Assembly (NCBI GenBank): GCA_965112735.1
Contig: OZ218952.1
Location: forward strand, 620,001-684,000
Origin: Phaeosaccion multiseriatum
Taxonomy: Eukaryota > Ochrophyta, other classes
DNA length: 64,000 nt
Reading direction: 5' to 3'
In this document: positions 29,775 through 39,299 of the stretch, in pieces
How the letters are laid out: each line of letters opens with the position of its first letter
How positions within the stretch are numbered: position 1 is the first letter of the stretch
Translations under genes and position numbers: made by a program
Notes under the pieces: generated by a model
Seen by the model: only the letters and a program-made list of their open reading frames with translations
Told to the model about the DNA's origin: nothing
The model's database searches: none

Positions 29775-31757
29775 CATATGACCTGTGGTGGTGGTGGTGA
29801 TAGTGGTCGAGCCCTCTGCCCTGGGCTGGTCGGCGCTGCCCCTTTCCCCCAGCCCCTTTCCCCCGCCCTGCTCGCTGCTTTGCTCCATTTGCCTGAGTAC
29901 TTCTGAAACGTCGTCAAAGTATCCCGCCTGCCCGAGCAGAGACACACTAATAGAGTACTCCTGCTTGGTGCGACACACTTGAGAAGGCTTCCTTCGTGTT
30001 TTGGCGCCGTAGATGGAAGAAGAAGGAGGAGAAGAAGCGGACGGCCTCAGACACTGAGTGAGCTCGAGAGCCCGATCGAGCTCACCAGCACGGCGACAGG
30101 CGTCCACAATCACCGCCAGCCCCACCCCTGCCTTCATCTCGAAGGGGAGTCCCAACCTCTCGTCTATGAGCTTCATGGCGGAAGAGTGGTCGCCAGCCCT
30201 CGAGCACGCCGCAATGGAAACCTCCAGACTGTTTACAGAGGGGGTCACCCCCACGGCCCTCAAGTCTGCCAGCAGCTGCAGTACGTTCTGTGCTTGTGTC
30301 TGGGCCGTCACCACCTCCTCCTCCTCCTCTTCCTCCTCCTCCCCCCTTTCCATGCTGCTGTTGCTGCTGATACTGCTGGCCTGTGCACACATGATGATGG
30401 CGGCGTTGGCCATGATGGGCGTGAGTGTGAGGCGCCGCTCCACCTTGACAGCGTGCATGACCTGATCCAGCAGAGCCTGCTCGAAGCGGCCCGACTTCCC
30501 TACGGCGTACATGGCACTGGAGAAGCTGCGCTCGTCCGGCATGAACCCCTTGGCTTGCATCTGGGCAAGGAGACGGAGCGCGTGATGCGGGTGGGGGTCG
30601 TTGGTGACGCATGCCGCCAGCGCTGCGTTGTAGTTGATGAGGTCAGCAGAGACGCCGTTGTCCTCCATCTCCTGCAGCAGCTCTACGGCTCTGTCCGCGT
30701 GTCCCCCTTGCCTGCAGGCGGAGAGCGCTGCGTTGTAGGTGATGACGTCGGCGCGGAGGCCTCGACTGCTCATCTCTCCGTGTAGTCTCATTGCTTCGTC
30801 GAACATGTTCGCCTTGGCACATGCGCCGATCACTGTACTGTAACTGATGTGGTTAGGTGCAACATTCCCTCCTCCTCCTCTTCCTCGTGCTGCTCTTTCT
30901 CCTTCTGTATCCTCCTTTCCGCCACCCCCACGATCCAGCCCCTTCATCTCCTCCAGTAGCGCCAAGGCAGCGGCGGCATCTTGCCCCCTTTCGCAGGCCA
31001 CGAGCGCAGCGTTGTAATTCACCACGTCTGGTGCCAAACCCCACTCCTCGCGCATCTCCCTCAGCAAGTCGACCGCAAGCTCGGGATGCCCTGCCCGACC
31101 GCAGGCAGTGATGGCTCCGGAGTAGGTGACGTTGTTGGGGGAGAATCCTCGCTGCCTCATCTCCGAGATAAGGGCCAGGCACCCTTTCCACCGTCCGCAG
31201 CGACCGAGAGCGATGACGGCGGCGCTGTATAGCCGCGTGCTCAATTTCAGCCCCTCTCTGTCTGCCTCTTCCAGCATGGGGGCTACCTCTCTCCACTTGC
31301 CCTCCCGACCCAAGCCTTGCAGCCTGCGTAGTAGCGCCTGCTGCTTCAGCTCGGTCGTATTGTGACTCCGCCTCCCCCGCAGAACCCAATCGGGCGTCTT
31401 TACGGGCCCAGCTTCCATCTCTGCTGGTGCTGCTGCTGGTGCTGCTGCTCCTCCTCCTCTTCCTGCTCCTCCTGCTGCTATTGCTGCGGCTGCTGCGGCC
31501 CCCCTCCCCCCTCCCCTTCCCTCAGCCACTGCTGCAGATACTGCCGATCCTCCTCGTCGTCCTCCTCCTCCTCCTCCTCCTCCTCCAATGCTACTCGTCG
31601 ATGCGGGTGCGAGAGAGGCGGGAGCGACATGCACCTGCCGAGCACCGAGGGCGACCCCACCACCACCACCATCCCTGCGGCAGCTAGGCTTACGTTTCCC
31701 CCCCAAACTGCCAACCTTCGATACATGGCGCCACCACTGCGTTTTGCCTCGCACCAT
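28995..31757 (-). CDS. PPR-SMR protein, probably organellar
   Basis: A single open exon of 920 aa. The N-terminus is basic with Gly/Ala-rich low complexity, compatible with an organelle transit peptide. Residues about 135-560 carry serial pentatricopeptide repeats with the usual pattern, for example VTYSGAITACGRAGHPELAV, VNYNAALVACERG, ISYSTVIGACAKANMFDEAM and ITYNAALSACRQGGHADRAV. The C-terminus is an SMR domain with DLHG at 828-831 and TGKG at 876-879, then a long tail ending in FVLYL. PPR-SMR proteins act in plastid or mitochondrial gene expression, and some SMR domains cleave RNA. A run of 13 serines (849-861) splits the SMR domain. Two similar HMGNS/HMGD Ser-rich segments lie upstream and look like an internal duplication. 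It diverges from the gene at 32030. Confidence 0.9.
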
Positions 31758-32029
31758 GCTATTTTCCGTTTGTGGCTTATGAGGAGTATAGTATATTACA
31801 CCCTTAAGAGGAGTGGAGCCATTTGTATAAGTATACCAGTTGGTGCTCCATTCCTTCTCTTCTTTTTTCTTTTTTTCCTCGCGCTCTCAGAGCTTGCAGA
31901 ATTGTTAATTTTTCTGCTTTCAATTGCAGTCGTATGGCCGTACAAGAAGGCCCGATGGAAGCGTGCTTATTGACTCTTGTACCTCAGAAAGGGAATCACG
32001 AAACTATGATTTACATCATTTGACCTTGG
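31758..32029. promoter_or_regulatory. Divergent upstream region, PPR-SMR and WYT-motif gene
   Basis: These 272 bases lie between two divergent starts. A TATATTA-like word near 31790 and a T-rich tract near 31857-31878 are the only notable features. Confidence 0.4.
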
Positions 32030-32710
32030 ATGGGATTGAGGTTGGAGAGAAAGTGCATCGACACACCGCCACCAGAACCACAGGGACAAGCGGGCGGCAT
32101 GAATGCGTTGCGTCAGAAGTTGGCGTCCTCGCTACGCGGTGGACTGAACCCAGGCCAGCAGCAGCAGCAGCAGCAGCGGCGGCAGGAGAAGAAGAAGAAG
32201 GGGCAGGAACAGCAACAGAAGAAACAGCAAAAGCAAAGTGTTCCCGTAAAGGGCAAGCGGGCGCCCTCAGTGGAAGGCGCGCCAGTCTGCGATTGGACCA
32301 AGCTTGAGCTGAATCGTTGCCCGTCGTCTCCCCCTGTCGCCCGCACTAGCAGTACGTGCAGCATGCACAGTAGTAGCAGCAGCAGCAGCATCAGCAGGAG
32401 GAGGAGCGGCAGCGGACCCCAGCCGAAACCCGAGACTCACAACAAGGGCCACGAAAGCCCACATGGAGAGGCAGGGGCGAGTGAGGACAGCTTCGACCGC
32501 AACATACGAGAGGGGCGGCGAGGCAGGAGAGTGACCTTCAAGCCTACTGTGACGTGCCGGGCAATCGAGAGCTGTGCAGACCACAGTGTGGCGACCAAGA
32601 GGGCGTTGTGGTACACTGTTCGGCAAATGGACGACTTCTTTTTCGAGGCGGAAGAAGAAGATTTGCTGAGGCGGGAAAGGCGGAGGTCTCTGGACGACGA
32701 GTGGACATGA
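32030..32710 (+). CDS. Conserved protein with RVTF...ALWYT motif, function unknown
   Basis: A single exon of 226 aa. The N-terminal half is Gln/Lys/Ser-rich low complexity (poly-Gln near residues 42-50, KKKKGQEQQQKKQQKQ). The C-terminal 70 residues are ordered: RRVTFKPTVTCRAIESC, then VATKRALWYTVRQMDDFFFE, then a charged helix. A block of this shape (beta strand VxF, an acidic or polar spacer, then ALWYT and a helix) recurs in uncharacterised diatom and other stramenopile proteins as I remember them. I do not know a function. Two ATGs are possible; the first at 32030 is used, and an internal Met before NALRQKLASSL is an alternative. Confidence 0.6.
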   Translation: MGLRLERKCIDTPPPEPQGQAGGMNALRQKLASSLRGGLNPGQQQQQQQRRQEKKKKGQEQQQKKQQKQSVPVKGKRAPSVEGAPVCDWTKLELNRCPSSPPVARTSSTCSMHSSSSSSSISRRRSGSGPQPKPETHNKGHESPHGEAGASEDSFDRNIREGRRGRRVTFKPTVTCRAIESCADHSVATKRALWYTVRQMDDFFFEAEEEDLLRRERRRSLDDEWT

Positions 32711-33805
32711 CAACCGGGGAGCGAATGTTGGCAGGGCCGGTCGCTTGCAGAGGCAGTGCGACGAGCACCACAAGCAAAAAGAAAACGCACCAGCAGAGGG
32801 CACACACGCGTCCATCTCGCCGAGAGGCCAAGTGTAAATATCAACACCCCCATACCCCGGCCTGCCTCGGAGTGAATGCGAGAGTGCAAGCAAGCCCCGA
32901 AGGCTCGAGTATCATATTGCAGCGATGGAGTACCATATTGCAGCGATGGATGTAACGTACACGACCAACAGGCCTTTCGCGGCGAAACGAGAGCAGACAG
33001 ACCAATTCGGCAACCAGCGCCCTCCTGGTGGGGTGGCGGGTTGCGTTGCTCCTGTTTCGACAGGCCGTCACGTCGCCAGCCTTGCGTTCACAGTCAAGGT
33101 GTGAAGACGAGGAAGAGAGGGGAGGGGAAGGGGCGGGGGGCGGCCTGAGGCCTTGATACTTGCCGCGACCCCGCGGTCTCTGAGACATTCCTTTGGTGCG
33201 GCACAGTAAGTAGCTTGGCCTAGCAAGCTTTTGAAGCCCAAGGTGGGGGAGAGAGATGGGGGGTGACATGCCGACCGAGCGCGCGAGCGAGCGAGAGCCC
33301 TCCGAGCCACGCTCGCCCGCACCAACCCCCAATCATTTTGGGGTGCTGACTGGGCTTAGAGAGAGAGAGAAGACCAAGCCTTTAGTAGGGGGGGGGGGGT
33401 TGGGAGATTAAGCGGGTCGGGTGCTTTCTCCGCTGCTCACAATCAACTCACAACCTCAAACCTACGATACCGCGCTTGTGCTCGAAGTGATGAGGCGGCA
33501 GACCTACGCCTGCCTTGAGTAACTGTGGGATGTTGATATCCTTGTCGAGGGGTGAATTGATGGTGAGTAGAGGGGAGAAGGTGCTCCATTCTGCTTAGTC
33601 CACGAGGGAGACGGGTTTGAATTGTACATGACCAACTAGTTGAGCTCGTCACGCGCCTCACGCGTAAAGAGCCGCCCCCTTCTGGGGTGGCTGACTCAGA
33701 ATTGTTTACATACGAACGTCTTAATTGTTATAATACCATGAAGCAAAGGTACGATATATAAGGAGAGAGTTGGCGCTCTGGTTCAAAAAAAAAGAAAAGA
33801 ACCTA
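32711..33805. other. Intergenic, no gene recognised
   Basis: Short frames on both strands lack domains. A duplicated phrase, a cluster of GAGTATCATATTGCAGCGATG-like words near 32905-32950, occurs twice in tandem. No tRNA-like cloverleaf noticed. Confidence 0.4.
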
Positions 33806-34360
33806 TCAGGCACCCACTCACTCACTCACTCACTCACTCACTCACTCACTCACTCACTCACTTACTCACTCACTCACTCACTCACTCACTCACTCACTCA
33901 CTCACTCACTCACTCACTCACTCACTCACTCACACACTCACTCACTCACTCACTCACTCACTCACTCATCCACCTACTCACTCACTCACTCACTCACTCA
34001 CTCACTCACTCACGAACGAACCCACTCACTCACTCACTCACTCACTCACTCACTCACTCACTCACTCACTCACTCACTCACTCACTCACTCATCCACCTA
34101 CTCACTCACTCACTCACTCACTCACTCACTCACTCACTCACTCACTCACTCACTCACTCACTCACTCACTCACTCACTCACTCACTCACTCACTCACTCA
34201 CTCACTCACTCACTCACTCACTCACTCACTCACTCACTCACTCACTCACTCACTCACTCACTCACTCACTCACTCACTCATTCGCTCACTCACTCACGAA
34301 CCCACTCACTCACTCACTCATCCACCCACTCACTCACTCACACACACTCACCACACACTT
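33806..34360. repeat. CACT tetranucleotide array, copy 1
   Basis: About 540 bases of CACT/TCAC units with scattered variants (CATC, CACA, CGAA) lie just downstream of the hybrid kinase gene. A second, longer array sits at 38433-39105 in the equivalent position next to the broken kinase duplicate. Confidence 0.95.
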
Positions 34361-34513
34361 ATTCACTCCCTCTGCCCCCCTCTCACTCATTCATTTTGCC
34401 CATATGTGCCAAGATAACAGTTGTATAAGCGTTAAATTGCTTGCATTATCGCTTCGCCTTAAAACTCCACCTCCTACTCGCATGAAGGTATGCACCCCCT
34501 GCGTGTGTAGGGC

Positions 34514-37387
34514 CTATATAATGGTATTCTTCAGCCCGCCGCCTTCGTCTTCTCGGCTGCGCGTGCTGCTCTCCTCTGCCCGTACCCGCGCCATGCTTTG
34601 CAGGTGGGTGGCCTGCTTCCTCGACTCGCAGAACTCTCTCTCCTTGTCCAAAAGCCAGCTGCGTTCGGGCGCTTGCAAAAGGTCCGCCATCTTCGCGACG
34701 AGGGTCTCTCGCCGCACAGGCTTGGTGGAGAATTCGTTTCCGCCCGCCTCCCTACACTCTCGCATGGCCTCCGTCGAGCAATCCGCAGTGAGGAAGATGA
34801 TGGGCGTGTCTTTGCAAGGGCCGTCGCCAGCTCTCAGCTCGCGAGCGGCGTCGACGCCGCCCATCACCGGCATGACCATGTCCAGCAGGATCAAAGAGAA
34901 GCGCTGCTGGCCGCAAGACTCCACCGCTGTAACGCCGGTGTCTGCACTCTCCACCAGCACACCCAGCGAGCCCAGCAGCTTACTCAGCACCATGCGATTG
35001 ATCTTGTTATCGTCCACCACTAGCACGCTGGGAGGACGAGGAGCTTCCCCCATGAGTCCCCTGTGAGCAGCAACTGCTCCTCCTTCTACTTCCCTCAGAG
35101 TTGCGCTAGTCCCCGACCCGTCGAATGTGTCCTCCGTGCTGGCTGGGATGAGTGCCTCTCCTTCCACTCGTACACCGCCATCTCTCGTGTACACTCGCCG
35201 ATGGGCCACCGTGGTAGCCTTGCGAAGCTTGCCTTCCACGTTGAAGGTGCAGTGAAACTTCGACCCCTTGCCCAACACCGACGAGCAGGTCACGTCTCCC
35301 CCCATGGCCCGAGCAAGGGCGACGGAGATGGCCAGCCCCAGGCCAGTGCCCTGCACGTTGATAGTTGCGCTGTCGTGCACCTGGACAAAGGGTTTGAACA
35401 GGCGCTCGACCGCGTCGGGTGCCATCCCGATGCCAGTGTCGCGCACAGTGAGGAGAATCATCACCTCCTCTGACTCGCCGCTCGTCTGTGTGGCGTCCAG
35501 AAAGAGATCGATGGAGCCGTGCCTTGTGAACTTCGTTGCGTTACTCATGAAATTGTTGAACAGCTGTCGGATCCGCACGTCGTCGCCAACCACGCGACCC
35601 CGTGGCACACTGCTCCCGATGGTGAGGCTCATGCTGGAGAGCGACGAGGTGCTACTTGTATGGAGGATGGTCCACGCGCTCTCCACCATCTCCACCGCGA
35701 GCGTGTCGAGGCGAAACGACCTCTTGCTAATCTCCATCTTGCCTGCCTCGATCTTGCTCATGTCGAGAATGTTGTTCACCAAGCTGAGCAAGGTGGAAGA
35801 GCACGAGTGTATCACGTTGACGTACGGCAGCACCGCGTCGGGAAGCTCGACGCTTTCCAGCAGTTGGGCCATTCCCACGATACCATTCATGGGCGTGCGA
35901 ATCTCGTGCGTAATGGAGCGGAGGAAGCGCGACTTGGCCAAAGAAGCCTCTCTTGCGGCCGCTGCTTCTTCCTTCATGGCCCTCTGGAGCAAGAAGTTGC
36001 GACGATCCCAGTAGCAGAGTAGCCCAAGCAGGACACCCCCCCCCGCCAGTACAACGTAATACTCCGCCCGAAGGCCTCGCTTCTCGAGGCGCCGCGGGGC
36101 AGTGCCCGTTTCCACATAGAACGACGCTTCGGGGTCGGAAGTTGCCTCGGAGCGAAAGATTGTCTTGGACGACACCACACCCGAGGCATCCGCAAATGGC
36201 ACCCCGTGGAGGCTCGCCTTCGTCTCATTGTCGCTCGCGAGAAAGCCAATGTCTATTTGAGTGCCAGGGTAGGAGGTTCGGAACTTTTGCAACGAGCTTT
36301 GCTCCAGAACACGCTCCGCCCTGATGAAAACTGCAAGCATCCCCGTAATGTCATCGCCTCCCCCCCCCCCGGAACCATCTGCTGCTGATGATGAGCTGCT
36401 GAGCACCGATGGGCCTCCTCTCACGGGCACTATTCTAGTGAAACTTGGTTCTCCCGTGTCGGACACAGCCAACGGTGCCGAGTAAGTGCTTTCTCCTGTG
36501 AGTGTGAGGCGCTCAATTGCTGCTCTTCGGGTGCTCTCGGAGAAAGCATCCAAGCCCAAGACATTGTCGGTGCGCGGTTCGAAGTAAAGGACTGGCCAAT
36601 AGTCCTGCCCCTCCGTGAGGTTTGCCCGAGGCACGAAACGTCCCGCAGACAACTCCTTGATATAAATGTCTAGACCGTAAAAAGCCGACGCCCCCATCTC
36701 GAACTCAGACCGAGCGTCCGCAGGCACTCTCTCAGCGTAGGCGAAGGTCTTTCCTTCCACCGTCGCTGGGGCGGTCAAATCAGAGAATTGGGCTGCAGAG
36801 ATGCCGCCGCCACCGCCCCACGTCTGCAGGGCCACGACGATGATTTCGGTCTCGACGTCTGAAGACTTGAGTTGGTTGAAGACTGTGGTCTGAAGGAAGG
36901 CAACGTCGGCTCTGTAGGCAGTCATCTCCTCTCTCTCCAGAGACTTGGCATACTCAAACGCGACGAAGTGGGTAGCCACTAATCCCACACTCAGGAGGAA
37001 GAAGAGGCGCAGGCGTCTCAACGCCTTCTCTGAGCTGAACAGCTGCTTGCACTTGCATCTCTCCTTGTTGCTGATCTCGCCAACTTGTCCTGCACTTTCC
37101 AATCTCTGCACCTCAGGCTCGTCAGCGTCACAATCATTCCCCCCCGCAGAGTGAACTGGCGATACTGTACTAGGTCTTCCCATCTTCCTCTCTCCTGATG
37201 GCACTACTACTACACCCCCAGCTTCTCCCATTGATCGTAACCTGTCCGCCTCCATCCCTCCTCCCTCCTGGGGCAGCACATTTGTGCTACTTTCATGGAG
37301 GGGCAGGCTACTGCTGCGGCGTCTTCCCCTGACAAACCTCCGAGGCATAGGCTGTCGGCTGTGTTGGCGCCCAGATTTACCTTTCAA
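34514..37387 (-). CDS. CHASE-domain hybrid histidine kinase
   Basis: A single exon, 957 aa. A basic and Ser-rich N-terminus (1-120) precedes a first membrane segment (about 128-145, LFFLLSVGLVATHFVAFEYA). Next is an extracytoplasmic CHASE domain (about 160-430) containing DYWPVLYFEPR and GLDAFSESTRRAAIERL. A second membrane segment lies at about 442-459. The kinase core has the H-box ITHEIRTPMNG with His494, N-box NNFMSNATKF, G1 DTGIGM and G2 GTGLGLA. The receiver (about 787-903) has VVDDNKINRM, phospho-acceptor Asp836 in LILLDMVMP, and Lys889. Order TM-CHASE-TM-HK-REC is that of plant cytokinin receptors; CHASE domains also bind other small molecules, so the ligand is open. Phosphate should pass to an HPt such as the gene at 1543-2199. 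A broken duplicate of the 3' half lies at 39300-40475. Confidence 0.93.
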   Translation of the reverse strand: MKGKSGRQHSRQPMPRRFVRGRRRSSSLPLHESSTNVLPQEGGGMEADRLRSMGEAGGVVVVPSGERKMGRPSTVSPVHSAGGNDCDADEPEVQRLESAGQVGEISNKERCKCKQLFSSEKALRRLRLFFLLSVGLVATHFVAFEYAKSLEREEMTAYRADVAFLQTTVFNQLKSSDVETEIIVVALQTWGGGGGISAAQFSDLTAPATVEGKTFAYAERVPADARSEFEMGASAFYGLDIYIKELSAGRFVPRANLTEGQDYWPVLYFEPRTDNVLGLDAFSESTRRAAIERLTLTGESTYSAPLAVSDTGEPSFTRIVPVRGGPSVLSSSSSAADGSGGGGGDDITGMLAVFIRAERVLEQSSLQKFRTSYPGTQIDIGFLASDNETKASLHGVPFADASGVVSSKTIFRSEATSDPEASFYVETGTAPRRLEKRGLRAEYYVVLAGGGVLLGLLCYWDRRNFLLQRAMKEEAAAAREASLAKSRFLRSITHEIRTPMNGIVGMAQLLESVELPDAVLPYVNVIHSCSSTLLSLVNNILDMSKIEAGKMEISKRSFRLDTLAVEMVESAWTILHTSSTSSLSSMSLTIGSSVPRGRVVGDDVRIRQLFNNFMSNATKFTRHGSIDLFLDATQTSGESEEVMILLTVRDTGIGMAPDAVERLFKPFVQVHDSATINVQGTGLGLAISVALARAMGGDVTCSSVLGKGSKFHCTFNVEGKLRKATTVAHRRVYTRDGGVRVEGEALIPASTEDTFDGSGTSATLREVEGGAVAAHRGLMGEAPRPPSVLVVDDNKINRMVLSKLLGSLGVLVESADTGVTAVESCGQQRFSLILLDMVMPVMGGVDAARELRAGDGPCKDTPIIFLTADCSTEAMRECREAGGNEFSTKPVRRETLVAKMADLLQAPERSWLLDKEREFCESRKQATHLQSMARVRAEESSTRSREDEGGGLKNTII

Positions 37388-37470
37388 GGGTCGGAGACAA
37401 CCGGTTCGAAGAAGCGTTCATAGAGGTGAAACTGAAACTGGCGTTACGATTTTTTTTTTTTTTTTTTTAT
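37388..37470. other. Kinase upstream flank with T19 run
   Basis: A short flank of the kinase start. A run of about 19 T (37450-37468) abuts the left end of the inverted-repeat element. Confidence 0.5.
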
Positions 37471-37472
37471 CG

Positions 37473-37944
37473 GCCCCATGCACGCCTAGCGGTTTTGCTC
37501 TAGGCCGCTAGGCCGCTCGGCCTTCCGCCAATCTAGGCCTAGGCCGGCGGCCTCCGGCCGCTCTAGGCCGCTCACTTTTCAGTCCTCGGCGGCCTATATA
37601 ACCCGCCTCTAGGCAGCCTCCCAGTGACCGTGGGCGCGTGCGTGGTGCCGCCCAGCCAGTGGGTAGCAGCACATCTGTAGGTCTGCACTCCTCGTAGGGC
37701 CAGCGAGGCGGAAGAGACAACACGAACCAAGTCTACTCCACTTCCAATCCCATGCGACTACTCTTTGCACTCTGGGCACTCCCATTCACCCACTAAGTTG
37801 GCTGGTGTCTGCCCTAGGCCGCGCGGGCCTCCGGTCCGCCTAGGCCGCCTAGGCGGCGGCATATAAATACGCCGAGGGCCTACGGCCCTCGCTAGGCCGG
37901 GCAATTTTCCCAAATAGGCCTAGGCCGCTAGGCGTGCATGGGGC
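37473..37944. mobile_element. TIR element B (MITE-like), 472 bp
   Basis: Perfect 20-bp terminal inverted repeats lie at 37473-37492 (starting GCCCCATGCACG) and 37925-37944. The interior is dense in the palindrome-forming words CTAGGC and GCCTAG, for example the self-complementary GCCGCCTAGGCGGC near 37845. It also has two TATATAA-like words (about 37593 and 37860). There is no protein-coding capacity, so it would be non-autonomous. I could not find a convincing target-site duplication, because the left flank is a poly-T run. Confidence 0.7.
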
Positions 37945-38432
37945 TGAAAGGGTGGGGAGGAAGGCACTTTGGACTATGGACGCAACAGATAATAAGGCAT
38001 GGGGAGAGATTCAAAAGAGAGAGAGTCGAGAAGTTGAGTGGAAGCAAGGGAACCTCCGCCCTGGCTGAGTGTTCAGACGCTGGTGCTCCTTTGGAGTTAT
38101 AGCCATGTACAGAAACACAGAAGCTTCGAAATGGATCCTATACTGAAAACTGAAGACTCTTCTCATCGTCGATCGGCGGGTAGCACCAAGTAGGATGTAG
38201 AGGGTTCTATCCACCTGAGAACCTTAGTCTGCAGGCCTGTCCCCCCCGATCCTCTGCTCTTCAAGGCCTTCCGCACACACCCACCCACACCCACACACAC
38301 AAACTCTCTCTCTCTCATGCACTCACGCACTCCCTCACTCACGCACACACGCTGCGCCTGCACAAAAGCACTCTGCTGCAGTGGCGATGGGACCGACACT
38401 TGCACATGCTTACGTTCCCCAGGTGTACCCAA

Positions 38433-39105
38433 TATCAGGCATCACTCACTCACTCACTCACTCACTCACTCACTCACTCACGCACTCACTCACTCACTCA
38501 CTCACTCCCACACTCACTCACTCACTCACTCACTCACTCACTCACTCACTTACTCACTCACTCACTCACTCACTCACTCACTCTCACTCACTCACTCACT
38601 CACTTACTAACTCACTCACTCACTAACTCACTCACTCACTCACTCACTCACTCACTCACTCACTCACTCACTCACTCACTCACTCACTCACTCACTCACT
38701 CACTCACTCACTCACTCACACACTCACTCACTCACTCACTCACTCACTCACTCACTCACTCACTCACTCACCCACTCACTCACTCACCCACTCACTCACT
38801 CACTCATTCACTCACTCACTCACTCACTCACTCACTCACTCACTCACTCACCCACTCACTCACTCACTCACTCCCTCACTCACTCATTCACTCACTCACT
38901 CACTCACTCACTCACTCACTCACTCACTCACTCACTCACTCACTCACTCACTCACTCACTCACTCACTCACTCACTCACTCACTCACTCACTCACTCACT
39001 CACTCATTCACTCACTCATTCACTCACTCACTCACTCACTCACTCACTCACTCACTCACTCACTCACTCACTCACTCACTCACTCACTCACTCACTCACT
39101 TAACT
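38433..39105. repeat. CACT tetranucleotide array, copy 2
   Basis: About 665 bases of CACT units with rare variants. Both arrays follow the word ATCAGGCA. Both are followed by a shared GCTTCGCCT...AACTCCACCTCCTA stretch, so they belong to one duplicated segment. Confidence 0.95.
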
Positions 39106-39299
39106 CACCCACCCACCATCCCTCAGAGACATTCTCCCAATACTACTTCAAAAGTAGTTTACATTAAATCACATACAGTGCTTCGCCTCAGAACTCCACC
39201 TCCTATGAGAAGGTAGATACATCCGTACTAATGCTTACAGTTTCTGCCGTCGTGGGGTCTCCCTCGTCTCCTCTTCAGATGGACAGTCCTCTCAGCCCT

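Noticed and set aside
33770-34417. 215-aa Thr-His-Ser-Leu repeat protein
   Set aside because: Pure translation of the CACT array; the same pattern occurs at 38400-39167. No start context or unique sequence.
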